From the NCBI GenBank assembly GCA_913063165.1, contig CAJXZL010000025.1, forward strand, positions 1-35,391: a stretch of 35,391 bases of DNA. The letters run 5' to 3'. Each line of letters opens with the position of its first letter. The first letter of the stretch is position 1. Below, in pieces: positions 20,470 to 28,219 of this stretch. The position numbers and the translations under genes are program-made. The stretch comes from an uncultured Saccharospirillaceae bacterium (GTDB taxonomy: Bacteria; Pseudomonadota; Gammaproteobacteria; Pseudomonadales; Natronospirillaceae). Below the pieces are notes generated by a model, which searched no databases, had not been told where the DNA came from, and saw only the letters and a program-made list of their open reading frames with translations.

Positions 20470-20526
20470 GCGCTAGGGTAATGATTTGAACGCCAAACGC
20501 CAGACATTATTACAATGAAGCCTAGG

Positions 20527-21384
20527 TTAACCGGCATCATCCCCTGACAGCGACAAACCGTACTGATAGAAGGCCTGCTTTGCTTTACCCGTGTATTTCG
20601 CTGCCAACACTGACGCTTTTTTGAGCGGCAACTCGGCCACCAATATCTCAAGTAGGTGCTCGTCGTCTTGAGACAGGCTGTCTTGCTTACTGGCAGAGGC
20701 TTCGCCAGCGACCAAAATAACGGCTTCACCGCGCTGTTGGTTCGTGTCAGCGCCGACAAATGCAGCCAATTGACTCAGCGGACCCGTCCATATCGTTTCA
20801 AAAGTTTTGGTGAGTTCACGGCACAACGATGCCTCGCGCTCAGGGCCAAATATTTCACTCATGTCTTCAATGGATGCCAGCAGGCGATGGGGCGCCTCAT
20901 AAAATACCAGGGTACGTTTTTCTCTTGCCAGCAACGACAGTCGCTGCCGACGACCTGCCGATTTTGACGACAGAAAGCCTTCAAAACAAAACCGATCCGT
21001 TGCCAAACCACAAACCGATAAGGCAGCCGTTAGGGCGCTTGGGCCAGGAATAGGCACAATGTGAAACCCTTGTTGCCTAAGAGATGACACCACGTGATAG
21101 CCTGGATCCGAAATAAGGGGCGTGCCTGCGTCACTGACCAACGCCAAGTTCTGACCCGACTGAAGCCATTGCGCAATGAGGCTCACCTTGTCACGTTCAT
21201 TGTGGTCGTGAACCGCATCACAGGGGGTCTTAATTCCATAATGTTCTAACAGCTTACGGGTTGTTCGCGTGTCTTCGGCCAAAATCCGATCGACTTCGGC
21301 TAAGGTCTGTCGTGCACGTTCGCTGATGTCGGCGACATTGCCAATGGGCGTTGCCACGATATACAGCGTGCCTGATGATTCCAT
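20527..21384 (-). CDS. rsmI: 16S rRNA (cytidine(1402)-2'-O)-methyltransferase RsmI
   Basis: RsmI methylates the 2'-O of C1402 of 16S rRNA, the same nucleotide that RsmH (18281-19210) methylates at N4. The 285-residue protein has the tetrapyrrole-methylase-like fold with VATPIGNVADIS (about 9-20), EDTRTTRKLLEHYGI, SDAGTPLISDPG and PGPSALTAALSVCG, and a small C-terminal helical domain. The ATG is preceded by GAGGTG at a good distance. It is divergent from lpoA, as yraL and yraM are in E. coli, but here a thioesterase gene lies between them. Confidence 0.97.
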   Translation of the reverse strand: MESSGTLYIVATPIGNVADISERARQTLAEVDRILAEDTRTTRKLLEHYGIKTPCDAVHDHNERDKVSLIAQWLQSGQNLALVSDAGTPLISDPGYHVVSSLRQQGFHIVPIPGPSALTAALSVCGLATDRFCFEGFLSSKSAGRRQRLSLLAREKRTLVFYEAPHRLLASIEDMSEIFGPEREASLCRELTKTFETIWTGPLSQLAAFVGADTNQQRGEAVILVAGEASASKQDSLSQDDEHLLEILVAELPLKKASVLAAKYTGKAKQAFYQYGLSLSGDDAG

Positions 21385-21412
21385 GGTGCACCTCAGTAAT
21401 TGATTCGATTAT

Positions 21413-21437
21413 GGAAGGCTCCGATATGAGCCATTCC
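21413..21437. repeat. Hairpin between thioesterase gene and rsmI
   Basis: Arms GGAAGGCTC and GAGCC(A)TTCC form a 9 bp stem with one bulged base and a six-base loop. No uridine run follows on the minus strand, where both neighbours are read; on the plus strand a weak TATTTTAT follows. It may partly attenuate read-through or stabilise transcript ends. Confidence 0.35.
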
Positions 21438-21441
21438 TATT

Positions 21442-21843
21442 TTATGCTTGTTCAACCAGCGCATTGAGTGCGTCTGGGAAATACGGTCGTTTGTTCGCCT
21501 TCAGAGCAGTACCAACAATCCGCGCTTTCACGACAGTAACACCATCAGCGAGTCGTATAATATCTTGTTGAAATACCAGTCGCAGCCGACCCTCTTTGAC
21601 GACCCGCACCGTCACATCAAATCCATCACCACTCATCAGAGGCTTGAGGTAATCTAACTCTGCCCGAACAACCACCAGATGAATATCGGCTGCCGTCCAC
21701 TCGGCAAAGGACACCCCTTTACTCAGTAAGTATTCGTGTCGCGCATGCTCTAGATAATTTTGATAGACACTGTTATTCACCACACCCTGCATATCACATT
21801 CGTAATCGCGCACTTTGAATCTGTGGGTAAATACTGCTGACAT
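21442..21843 (-). CDS. Acyl-CoA thioesterase, 4HBT/YbgC-like hot-dog family
   Basis: 133 residues matching the single-domain hot-dog thioesterases. The N-terminal RDYECDMQGVVNNSVYQNYLEHAR segment (about 12-35) contains the catalytic aspartate D17 in the D-x-x-G-V-V-N-N pattern and the following helix, and the remaining strands (VVVRAELDYLKPL and onwards) fit the fold. The family hydrolyses acyl-CoA thioesters; the preferred acyl chain cannot be read from the sequence. It lies 57 bases before rsmI on the same strand and diverges from lpoA. Other hot-dog subfamilies (FadM-like) are possible. Confidence 0.88.
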   Translation of the reverse strand: MSAVFTHRFKVRDYECDMQGVVNNSVYQNYLEHARHEYLLSKGVSFAEWTAADIHLVVVRAELDYLKPLMSGDGFDVTVRVVKEGRLRLVFQQDIIRLADGVTVVKARIVGTALKANKRPYFPDALNALVEQA

Positions 21844-21967
21844 AACGAGACTCCAAAATTTATAGTGCCCGTGACAGGCCCTTACTAAATAAAAGCTTAT
21901 CCTAGGTATTCAATCACAGGTAACATGCCGTTAGAATGATCATTCATTGCCGACAGACTGACAACAC

Positions 21968-23881
21968 ATGCGAATTTTTTTAGCGACTTTAACTGCGCTG
22001 CTGATCCTATCAGGCTGTGCAACACAAACACCCGCTCCCGAGAATACTGCAGCGGTTGTGTCTGTGGTGCCAGATTCTGACCTGCCAGAATTTGAAGCGC
22101 CTGACACCACGCCGGACACTGTTGAGGCTCCCGTACCAGAGGACAGCGCCGCCGCTGATATTTTTGCTGACACTCAGGAACCCAAAGACAAAGTACTGTC
22201 ACCCACAACCAAACTGGCGTTAAGCCGCCTGTATTTCAATCAGCGCGATCTTACCAAATCTCTGTTACTGCTGGAATCGATTAATGTTTTGGAGTTAAAC
22301 AGCAACCAGCAACGCATGATGGGCTTATTGGCTGTTGAACTTTATTTGGGTTTAGGACAACACCGTAACGCATTAACCTGGTTGGCTGGGCCCTATGCCT
22401 ATGTATTTGACAAACTCAACCGGGAGCAATTTGTACAGCTTTCAAAATGGCGTGCTGACGCATGGGAACTGAATGGTCAATTCTTGTCTGCTGCACGAGA
22501 ACGCATCGCCATTGCAGCGTTATTAGAACCCGAAGAATATCAGCAAAATCACCAAGACATCTGGTACGACTTGCAACTGGTGGACATTGAAAATCTCAGG
22601 ATTTTAGCCTCAGATCCGAACCCAGAACTGTCTGGCTGGGCAAGTTTGGCCTATGTTAGCGCCACCACAGACCGCGATTTAGAATTTCAAATTGCAGCGA
22701 TAAAACTGTGGCAACGTGAACATCCACAACACCCCGCTGCCCTGCAGTTGCCTGGCGGACTCGATATGCTCACGTCATTGGTGGTGAGCAGGCCAGACCA
22801 CGTCGGACTGTTATTGCCCTTGTCGGGTTCATTACAGCAGACCGGTGAAGCCATTCGTGATGGCTTTTTGGCGGCACTCTATGAAGCGAAATCACAGTAT
22901 CTTGAAACACCCAAGGTCACAGTAATCGACACCACCAAAGTGAGTTCGATGGAAGTTGCCTATGAGCAATTACTGGCTGAAGGCGTTAAGCTGGTTATCG
23001 GTCCATTGCTCAAACAACAGGTAAAGGACTTACAAGCCTATCGCGGTTTACGCATTCCGGTATTAGCGCTTAACACCAGCGATGTTGACCTCCCCTTTGA
23101 TGGCACCTTCTATCAATTTGGCTTGAATCCAGAAGATGAAGCGATAGAAACAGCCAGACATGCGCGACGGCTCAATTTTGATACCGCTGCCGTACTGGTG
23201 CCTGATGGTAGCTGGGGTGACCGCGTATTTAACGCCTTTAAATCAGAATTTGTATCATTGGGTGGCACGATTGTAACGCAGGTGCATTACACCACGGATG
23301 CCAACCGAGAACTGCTTGAAGTCGTCCGTACGCTGTTGAATTTGGATAACAGCATTGCGCGGACCGCATTGATCGAACAGGTAATTGGCGAAAATGTTGA
23401 ATACGACGCCCGTCGCCGCAAGGATCTGGATTTTATCTTTATGGCAGCTGTACCGACCGATGCCAGACAGATCAAACCCCTGCTCGATTTTCAGTTTGCT
23501 TCCGACGTGCCTGTATTGGCTACCTCCACAATTTATGCTGGCAAAAAAGACCCCGCTGCTGACAAAGATTTAGAGGGCATCCACTTTGTCGATATGCCTT
23601 GGCAGATTGACGCCATTGCCCTAAAGCAACAGTTGGCTAACGTATTGGGTGACGCAGTGACGGGGCCTTATTCTCGCCTATATGCCTTGGGTGCAGATGC
23701 CTTTCAGCTGTATCCACGTTTACGCCAATTTGATAACAACGCCACTGCACGCGTGCATGGCTATACCGGCACCCTATCCATGGATGCTGATGGCAAGTTG
23801 GTACGTGAACTGGAATGGGCCATTGTTAAGCGTGGTGTGGCCACACCTTTGGTGTTGACTGACGACATCTGGCTCAAGTGA
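21968..23881 (+). CDS. lpoA: Penicillin-binding protein activator LpoA
   Basis: LpoA is an outer-membrane lipoprotein that activates PBP1A from outside the peptidoglycan. The N-terminus is a lipoprotein signal with lipobox LSGC (acylated C17), followed by a proline-, alanine- and acid-rich stretch. Next come a helical TPR-like N-domain (about 65-260) and a periplasmic-binding-protein-like C-domain starting at HVGLLLPLSGSLQQTGEAIRDGF (about 277). At 637 residues it is slightly shorter than the E. coli protein. It heads the plus-strand block lpoA-yraN-diaA-dolP, which is conserved in gammaproteobacteria. The ribosome site before the ATG is weak. Confidence 0.95.
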   Translation: MRIFLATLTALLILSGCATQTPAPENTAAVVSVVPDSDLPEFEAPDTTPDTVEAPVPEDSAAADIFADTQEPKDKVLSPTTKLALSRLYFNQRDLTKSLLLLESINVLELNSNQQRMMGLLAVELYLGLGQHRNALTWLAGPYAYVFDKLNREQFVQLSKWRADAWELNGQFLSAARERIAIAALLEPEEYQQNHQDIWYDLQLVDIENLRILASDPNPELSGWASLAYVSATTDRDLEFQIAAIKLWQREHPQHPAALQLPGGLDMLTSLVVSRPDHVGLLLPLSGSLQQTGEAIRDGFLAALYEAKSQYLETPKVTVIDTTKVSSMEVAYEQLLAEGVKLVIGPLLKQQVKDLQAYRGLRIPVLALNTSDVDLPFDGTFYQFGLNPEDEAIETARHARRLNFDTAAVLVPDGSWGDRVFNAFKSEFVSLGGTIVTQVHYTTDANRELLEVVRTLLNLDNSIARTALIEQVIGENVEYDARRRKDLDFIFMAAVPTDARQIKPLLDFQFASDVPVLATSTIYAGKKDPAADKDLEGIHFVDMPWQIDAIALKQQLANVLGDAVTGPYSRLYALGADAFQLYPRLRQFDNNATARVHGYTGTLSMDADGKLVRELEWAIVKRGVATPLVLTDDIWLK

Positions 23882-24270
23882 TCACCCTCCCTTTTTTTAA
23901 GAAAAAAGGCACACCCACTACAGGGGCCAGAGTTGAACAAGCTGCTGCACAACTGGTCGCCAAAAGTGGAATGACCGTGGTAGCACGCAACTATACCTGT
24001 CGACTGGGGGAGATAGACATAATCGCCCAGAAGGATGACCTATTGGTGTTCATCGAGGTGCGCTACCGCAAACAGGTTAAATTTGGCTCTGGGGCTGAGT
24101 CAGTCACCCTTGCCAAGCAACGCAAAATTATCAAAGCAGCACAGTGGTATTTACAACACACGTGGCCATCTGCAGAACCCGCGTGTCGATTTGACGTAAT
24201 CGCTGTGACCGGCGAGCCGCTGCAATTTGATTGGATACCCCATGCATTTGAGGTGCAAGAATGGAATTAG
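23878..24270 (+). CDS. yraN: UPF0102 family endonuclease-like protein YraN
   Basis: 130 residues with the UPF0102 core GEIDIIAQKDDLLVFIEVRYRK (about 44-65); E45, D47 and E60 resemble the acidic residues of a restriction-endonuclease-like fold, as in Holliday-junction-resolvase relatives. The biochemical role of YraN is not established. The start is GTG, overlapping the lpoA stop by four bases (GTGA), and the gene overlaps diaA by ten bases, so the three are translationally linked. A T7 run followed by an A6 run (about 23890-23907) sits near the start and could be slippage-prone. Confidence 0.93.
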   Translation: MITLPFFKKKGTPTTGARVEQAAAQLVAKSGMTVVARNYTCRLGEIDIIAQKDDLLVFIEVRYRKQVKFGSGAESVTLAKQRKIIKAAQWYLQHTWPSAEPACRFDVIAVTGEPLQFDWIPHAFEVQEWN

Positions 24271-24842
24271 AACAACGCATTTACCAGCTGTTTGAAGACC
24301 ATCTCATGGCAACACAACAAGCCACTGAGCAAGTGGCACCGCTCATTAGTCAGGCTGCAGAACAAGTGGTGGCCACTTTGGTTAATGATGGCAGCGTGTT
24401 GGCATGTGGGCATCAAGAAGGCACCCTAGTCGCACAGCGATTTTGTGACATGATGGTCAACCGTCTTGAGCGCGAACGCCCTGCGCTGCCGGCCTACTTT
24501 CTACCGATCCCTGAGCAACACGAAGCAGCGATTGCCCAACATTGTTTTGCCGATCACGTCAAAGCGTTTGGGCATCCAGGCGACCTCTTCTTTTTGGTCA
24601 CCAGCGATGGTGAAACCAATGACATTGCACAGGCCATCACTGTGGCAAGAGAGCGGGGCATGCACATTGTCGCCCTGACCGGCGGCGACGGTGGCCGGGT
24701 GTCTCAGGTGCTGACTGACGGTGATATTGAAATCCGTATTCCTTCTCGATCCCGTGCGCGGGTGGCAGAAATTCACTGGTTGGTTGTACACTGTATCGGT
24801 GACTTGGTTGACAACCTGCTATTTGGTGTCGAAGATAGTTAA
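24261..24842 (+). CDS. diaA: SIS-domain protein, DiaA/YraO-like
   Basis: 193 residues, with a SIS fold across the chain and the C-terminal IEIRIPSRSRARVAEIHWLVVHCIGDLVDNLLF typical of DiaA/GmhA-type proteins. DiaA in E. coli is a tetrameric DnaA-binding protein that promotes initiation at oriC. Position in the lpoA-yraN-diaA-dolP order supports that name. The sugar-phosphate loop normally read as CGNGTSAANAQ is here CGHQEGTLVAQ, and the second loop STRGNS-like is TSDGETN, so canonical phosphosugar-binding serines are missing. It may be a non-enzymatic scaffold, and DnaA binding is inferred only from orthology. Confidence 0.88.
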   Translation: MELEQRIYQLFEDHLMATQQATEQVAPLISQAAEQVVATLVNDGSVLACGHQEGTLVAQRFCDMMVNRLERERPALPAYFLPIPEQHEAAIAQHCFADHVKAFGHPGDLFFLVTSDGETNDIAQAITVARERGMHIVALTGGDGGRVSQVLTDGDIEIRIPSRSRARVAEIHWLVVHCIGDLVDNLLFGVEDS

Positions 24843-24870
24843 TTGCATCGCACTGTCTTTAAGACTGCTA

Positions 24871-24900
24871 TAGTAACCAGAGTTGTAGTAATCAGAGTTG
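24871..24900 (+). repeat. Two-copy 15 bp tandem repeat upstream of dolP
   Basis: TAGTAAYCAGAGTTG occurs twice back to back (24871-24885 and 24886-24900) with one difference, followed by further CAGCAA/CGACAGCAATAACGAC-like degenerate sequence. It lies in the 124-base gap before dolP, just after an extended -10-like TGCTATAGT (24866-24874) that lacks a clear -35. Confidence 0.6.
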
Positions 24901-24966
24901 CAGCAACGACAGCAATAACGACTGAATTGACATTTTTTATACATTGATACAAAAGGACACGCCATC

Positions 24967-25536
24967 ATGCTCAAGAAGACCCTCGCCATTGCATCACTTT
25001 TGCTGCTAACCGCTTGCGCAAACGTGGTCTATCAAGTCAAAGGTGACGAGCCTATCCAAGAAACTGAAACACGCTCTTTGGGTACGGTGGTAGATGACAG
25101 CGCATTGGAAACCAAGGTAAAAGTCGCCATTTTACAAAGCGACGACCGTTTTAAAGATGCCCGCATCAAGGTTATTTCTTATAACGGAAAAATCTTACTT
25201 ATTGGACAGGTGCCTGAAAAAGACTTGTATGGGAAAGCCACCGTGGCTGCAAACAGCCTCAGTAGTGTGAAAGCGGTGCACAACGAACTGACTGTTGAAT
25301 CCAATATTGGCGTTAAAATTCGCACCAGTGATGCTTGGCTAAAAACCAAGGTGTCGTCGCGCATGTTTACTGAAGATGGCTTTCCATCGCGCAAAATTGA
25401 CGTTTATGTTGAGAATGGCGTGGTGTATTTGATGGGCATCGTAGACGCAGCTACTGAGAAACAAGCGGCTGAGTTGGCTAATTCGGTTGATGGTGTGCAG
25501 AAAGTCGTCAAGGTGTTCGAGCGTCCAAAAACGTAA
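24967..25536 (+). CDS. dolP: Outer-membrane lipoprotein with two BON domains, DolP (YraP)
   Basis: 189 residues. The signal peptide ends in the lipobox LTAC (C18), followed by two BON domains (about 45-112 and 122-188); the second contains KIDVYVENGVVYLMGIVDAATEKQAAELA. DolP supports outer-membrane integrity and interacts with the BAM machinery and amidase regulation in E. coli. AAGGA lies ten bases before the ATG. In E. coli this gene is in the sigmaE regulon; I found no clear sigmaE site here, but a TTGACA hexamer (about 24927) with only a 15-base spacer to TACAAA is present. Confidence 0.93.
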   Translation: MLKKTLAIASLLLLTACANVVYQVKGDEPIQETETRSLGTVVDDSALETKVKVAILQSDDRFKDARIKVISYNGKILLIGQVPEKDLYGKATVAANSLSSVKAVHNELTVESNIGVKIRTSDAWLKTKVSSRMFTEDGFPSRKIDVYVENGVVYLMGIVDAATEKQAAELANSVDGVQKVVKVFERPKT

Positions 25537-25585
25537 CTTTTCTGACGCACATCATTTCATAAAGAAGATATGGGGCTACGCTTAG

Positions 25586-25609
25586 GTTACCAATGCGATA
25601 AAAGGTAAC
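25586..25609 (+). promoter_or_regulatory. Hairpin covering the uspE ribosome site
   Basis: GTTACC (25586-25591) is complementary to GGTAAC (25604-25609), the latter being part of the AAAGGTAAC ribosome-binding region four bases before the uspE ATG. A 12-base A-rich loop separates the arms. This could modulate translation, but the stem is only 6 bp. Confidence 0.3.
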
Positions 25610-25613
25610 TGAT

Positions 25614-26537
25614 ATGTCGCCCTATAATAATATAATTGTCATTATCGATCCCGCAGAAGACAACCAAACTGCCTTGCTAAAGGCTGAAAAATTGGCAGCG
25701 GTAGACCACGGCAGCATCACCCTATTCTGTTCTGGATATAACGGCGCACTTGCGCAAACAGCGACGATTACGGGTGAAACAGTGTCGCGAACCCGAGAGG
25801 CCTTTGTGAAGCGCCTCGACATTTCCCTCAAAGAAAAAGCGACGGCCCTTATCGATAAAGGCTTTAACGTCAAAACCGTTGCTGTATGGGAAAAGCACCC
25901 CTCAGAAGCCATTATGCAATTCCTCGAGCACCATGGCGGTGATTTGGTGATTAAGACCACCCACCACCAAAATGTCATGCAGCGCACGTTCTACTCTCAT
26001 ACCGACTGGGACTTGATTCGATATTGTAATATCCCGCTGCTATTGACCAAGTCCACGGTGTGGCCCAATAAAAGCCTTAATATTACCGTTGCCGTGGACC
26101 CTGTGAATGCCGAAGAAACAGCCCAGAATCTTGACAGCGCATTGCTTACCTACGCTGTGAGCCTCGCAGACTCTTTGAAAGCGCACCTAGACGTCTTGCA
26201 TGTCTATGATCCCACGCCGCTACTCATCTATATGGACCAACCCGCGCTAGACGCTGGTGATATCACGGAGCAAATTCGCGCACAACATCTGGAAGCACTG
26301 AGTAAACTGGTTGCGCCCTATAACATTAAAGATACCCGCGTCCATTTAGAGACGGGCAATCCATCGACCATGATTCCTGACCACCTATATCAAAACGATA
26401 CCCATATTGTGGTGATGGGTGCCACCAGCAGAAAGGGTTTTGATCGCTGGTTGATTGGACACACGGCCGAGCGCATTCTGGACAGAATTTCTGCCGATAT
26501 TTTGGTGATTAAAGCGCGCGAAGATCAGACGGCTTAA
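25614..26537 (+). CDS. uspE: Tandem universal stress protein, UspE-like
   Basis: 307 residues forming two Usp domains (about 1-150 and 160-305). The first has IVIIDPAEDNQ at the start and the UspE-typical SHTDWDLIRYCNIPLLL; the second ends with GATSRKGFDRWLIGHTAERILDRISADILVIK, which includes the G-x2-G-x9-G-like nucleotide-binding pattern. Length and domain order match UspE, a cytoplasmic stress protein of unclear molecular action that affects motility, aggregation and survival in E. coli. The ATG has AAAGG upstream, partly buried in a potential hairpin. It is a single gene between dolP and a decayed region. Confidence 0.9.
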   Translation: MSPYNNIIVIIDPAEDNQTALLKAEKLAAVDHGSITLFCSGYNGALAQTATITGETVSRTREAFVKRLDISLKEKATALIDKGFNVKTVAVWEKHPSEAIMQFLEHHGGDLVIKTTHHQNVMQRTFYSHTDWDLIRYCNIPLLLTKSTVWPNKSLNITVAVDPVNAEETAQNLDSALLTYAVSLADSLKAHLDVLHVYDPTPLLIYMDQPALDAGDITEQIRAQHLEALSKLVAPYNIKDTRVHLETGNPSTMIPDHLYQNDTHIVVMGATSRKGFDRWLIGHTAERILDRISADILVIKAREDQTA

Positions 26538-26552
26538 AATTGGCTGGCATAG

Positions 26553-26651
26553 CATTCGGTTGAATGGGCGCTGCACGCTGCCATGATCCTCGGTCGCTTG
26601 GAGCATTCCACCTTATTGGCCGTACTGCTACTCGATTTTTGGTGCACCTAA
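26553..26651 (+). pseudogene. C-terminal relic of a TrkH-type potassium transporter
   Basis: An open frame without start codon translates, after the last upstream stop, to ...EWALHAAMILGRLEHSTLL and then AVLLLDFWCT before TAA at 26649. The pattern M-x-LGRLE-x-x-TLL ... FW matches the C-terminal helix of TrkH/KtrB potassium transporters as I know the family. Only about 30 codons remain and no upstream TrkH sequence exists, because uspE ends a few bases earlier. It is therefore best read as a gene remnant. The assignment rests on one short conserved segment. Confidence 0.55.
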
Positions 26652-26736
26652 CCAAGAGATTAAGGGCGAGTCTGCACTGATCCCGCTGTCGTTTGGCTAC
26701 ATCGTGCTACTCACCCAATTTTTCATTCTGATGCAG
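26652..26736 (+). other. Possible second gene fragment (hydrophobic, unassigned)
   Basis: In another frame (part of an open stretch from 26587 to about 26797) the sequence reads IFGAPNQEIKGES and then ALIPLSFGYIVLLTQFFILM, one convincing transmembrane segment. There is no usable start codon and the frame runs into the 22 bp repeats. I cannot name a family; it may be another relic or chance. Confidence 0.3.
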
Positions 26737-26824
26737 CCTGCCCTTCCCTATGTAACACGCTGCCCTTCCCTATGTAACACGCTGTACTTCCTTATGTAAC
26801 ACGCTGCCCTTCCCTATGTAACAC
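26737..26824 (+). repeat. 22 bp tandem repeat, four copies
   Basis: Four adjacent units of 22 bases: each is (G/C)CTGCCCTTCCC followed by TATGTAACAC. Copies 1, 2 and 4 are essentially identical (26737-26758, 26759-26780, 26803-26824); copy 3 (26781-26802) carries three substitutions. A degenerate fifth copy (CCTTGCGCTTGAAACAC) seems to follow. The unit is not a multiple of three and contains stops, so it is not coding. The period equals two DNA helical turns, so every copy faces the same side of the helix. The array ends 77 bases before aroA. Confidence 0.92.
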
Positions 26825-26901
26825 CCCGCCTTGCGCTTGAAACACCCGTCTATTCAAGGTAGCCTTGCTGTACTCATTCACCACTGATCAAAAGAAACCC
26901 C

Positions 26902-28191
26902 ATGGAGTCTTTAACACTCAAACCGATTCGTCAGGTTAATGGCGTTGTGCGCATTCCTGGTTCAAAAAGCCTATCAAACCGCATTCTGTTACTTGCTGCT
27001 TTGGCAGAAGGCACAACCACTATCACCAACCTGCTTGATAGTGACGATATTCGATTTAATTTGGACGCCTTAGCTGCCTTAGGCGTTTCCATTGAATTAT
27101 CCGAAAACAATACCGTCGCTAAAGTGACGGGTATCGGAAAGCCCTTTTCTAATAGCGCACCCATCACATTATTCTTAGGCAATGCGGGCACTGCCATGCG
27201 ACCGCTTGCGGCTGCGCTCACGCTCGGCACAGGACACTATGTGTTGACCGGCGAACCGCGTATGGAGGAGCGCCCCATTGGCGATTTGGTCAATGCGCTG
27301 CGCCAATGTGGTGCCGACATTACCTATTTAAAAACCGACGGCTATCCGCCATTGCGCATCAATGCACAGGGTTTAGCGGGCGGAGATGTGGAGATTTTGG
27401 GTAATATTTCGAGCCAATTTCTCACCGCCATGCTGATGGCTTGTCCCATGGCAGAAAATGACAGCCATATTCGGGTCAAGGGCACCTTGGTTAGTAAGCC
27501 CTACATCGATATCACCCTAGACACCATGTCACGATTTGGCATTCAGGTTGACAACCAAGACTATGCATCCTTTGCCGTAACAGGCGGGCAAACCTATCGT
27601 AGCCCGGGTACGGTGATGGTAGAGGGTGATGCCTCATCAGCCAGTTACTTTTTAGCTGCAGCCGCGATTGCCGGCAGTACCGTGCGTGTTGAAGGCGTTG
27701 GTAAAGACAGTATTCAGGGTGACATCAAGTTTGCAGACGTACTCGCGCAGATGGGTGCCAGTGTTAAGAAATCTGATACCTGGATCGAGGTGACAGGACC
27801 AAAAACCTTAAAGGCGATTGACGTTGACCTCAACCACATACCCGATGCGGCCATGACGATTGCGGTCGCTGCATTATTTGCAGATGGCACCACCACTATC
27901 CGAAACATTTATAATTGGCGGGTTAAAGAAACCGATCGTCTGAGCGCCATGGCCACCGAATTGCGCAAAGTCGGCGCGACGGTTATTGAAGGCAATGATT
28001 TCATCACCATCACACCGCCTGCTGTGATCTTAGAGGCGACGATCGATACCTACAACGATCACCGCATGGCCATGTGCTTCTCTTTGGCTGCTTTGGGGAA
28101 TGCACCCATACATATTAACGATCCAGGCTGTGTCGCCAAGACATTCCCGGACTATTTCGAGCGGTTTGCCAGCATCTGTCCAAACCCCTAG
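26902..28191 (+). CDS. aroA: 3-phosphoshikimate 1-carboxyvinyltransferase (EPSP synthase)
   Basis: AroA condenses shikimate-3-phosphate with PEP, the sixth step of the shikimate pathway to aromatic amino acids. The 429-residue protein is of class I type: [14 protein letters not shown] (20-33, with K22), [11 protein letters not shown] (92-102), [13 protein letters not shown] (117-129), and the C-terminal [14 protein letters not shown]. These match active enzymes, and the LGNAGTA loop is of the ordinary glyphosate-sensitive form. The ATG has no strong ribosome site. It stands apart from other aromatic genes, next to guaC, with a 22 bp repeat array upstream. Confidence 0.98.
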   Translation: MESLTLKPIRQVNGVVRIPGSKSLSNRILLLAALAEGTTTITNLLDSDDIRFNLDALAALGVSIELSENNTVAKVTGIGKPFSNSAPITLFLGNAGTAMRPLAAALTLGTGHYVLTGEPRMEERPIGDLVNALRQCGADITYLKTDGYPPLRINAQGLAGGDVEILGNISSQFLTAMLMACPMAENDSHIRVKGTLVSKPYIDITLDTMSRFGIQVDNQDYASFAVTGGQTYRSPGTVMVEGDASSASYFLAAAAIAGSTVRVEGVGKDSIQGDIKFADVLAQMGASVKKSDTWIEVTGPKTLKAIDVDLNHIPDAAMTIAVAALFADGTTTIRNIYNWRVKETDRLSAMATELRKVGATVIEGNDFITITPPAVILEATIDTYNDHRMAMCFSLAALGNAPIHINDPGCVAKTFPDYFERFASICPNP

Positions 28192-28219
28192 CCCTCAAAA
28201 ATCGAATAGGTGATTTACC

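Noticed and set aside
20470-20526. Promoter for rnpB between rsmI and rnpB
   Set aside because: I could not find a -35/-10 pair with acceptable spacing, although a promoter is expected here.
26737-26824. 22 bp array as a CRISPR
   Set aside because: The units are directly adjacent without spacers, only four copies exist, and there are no cas genes.
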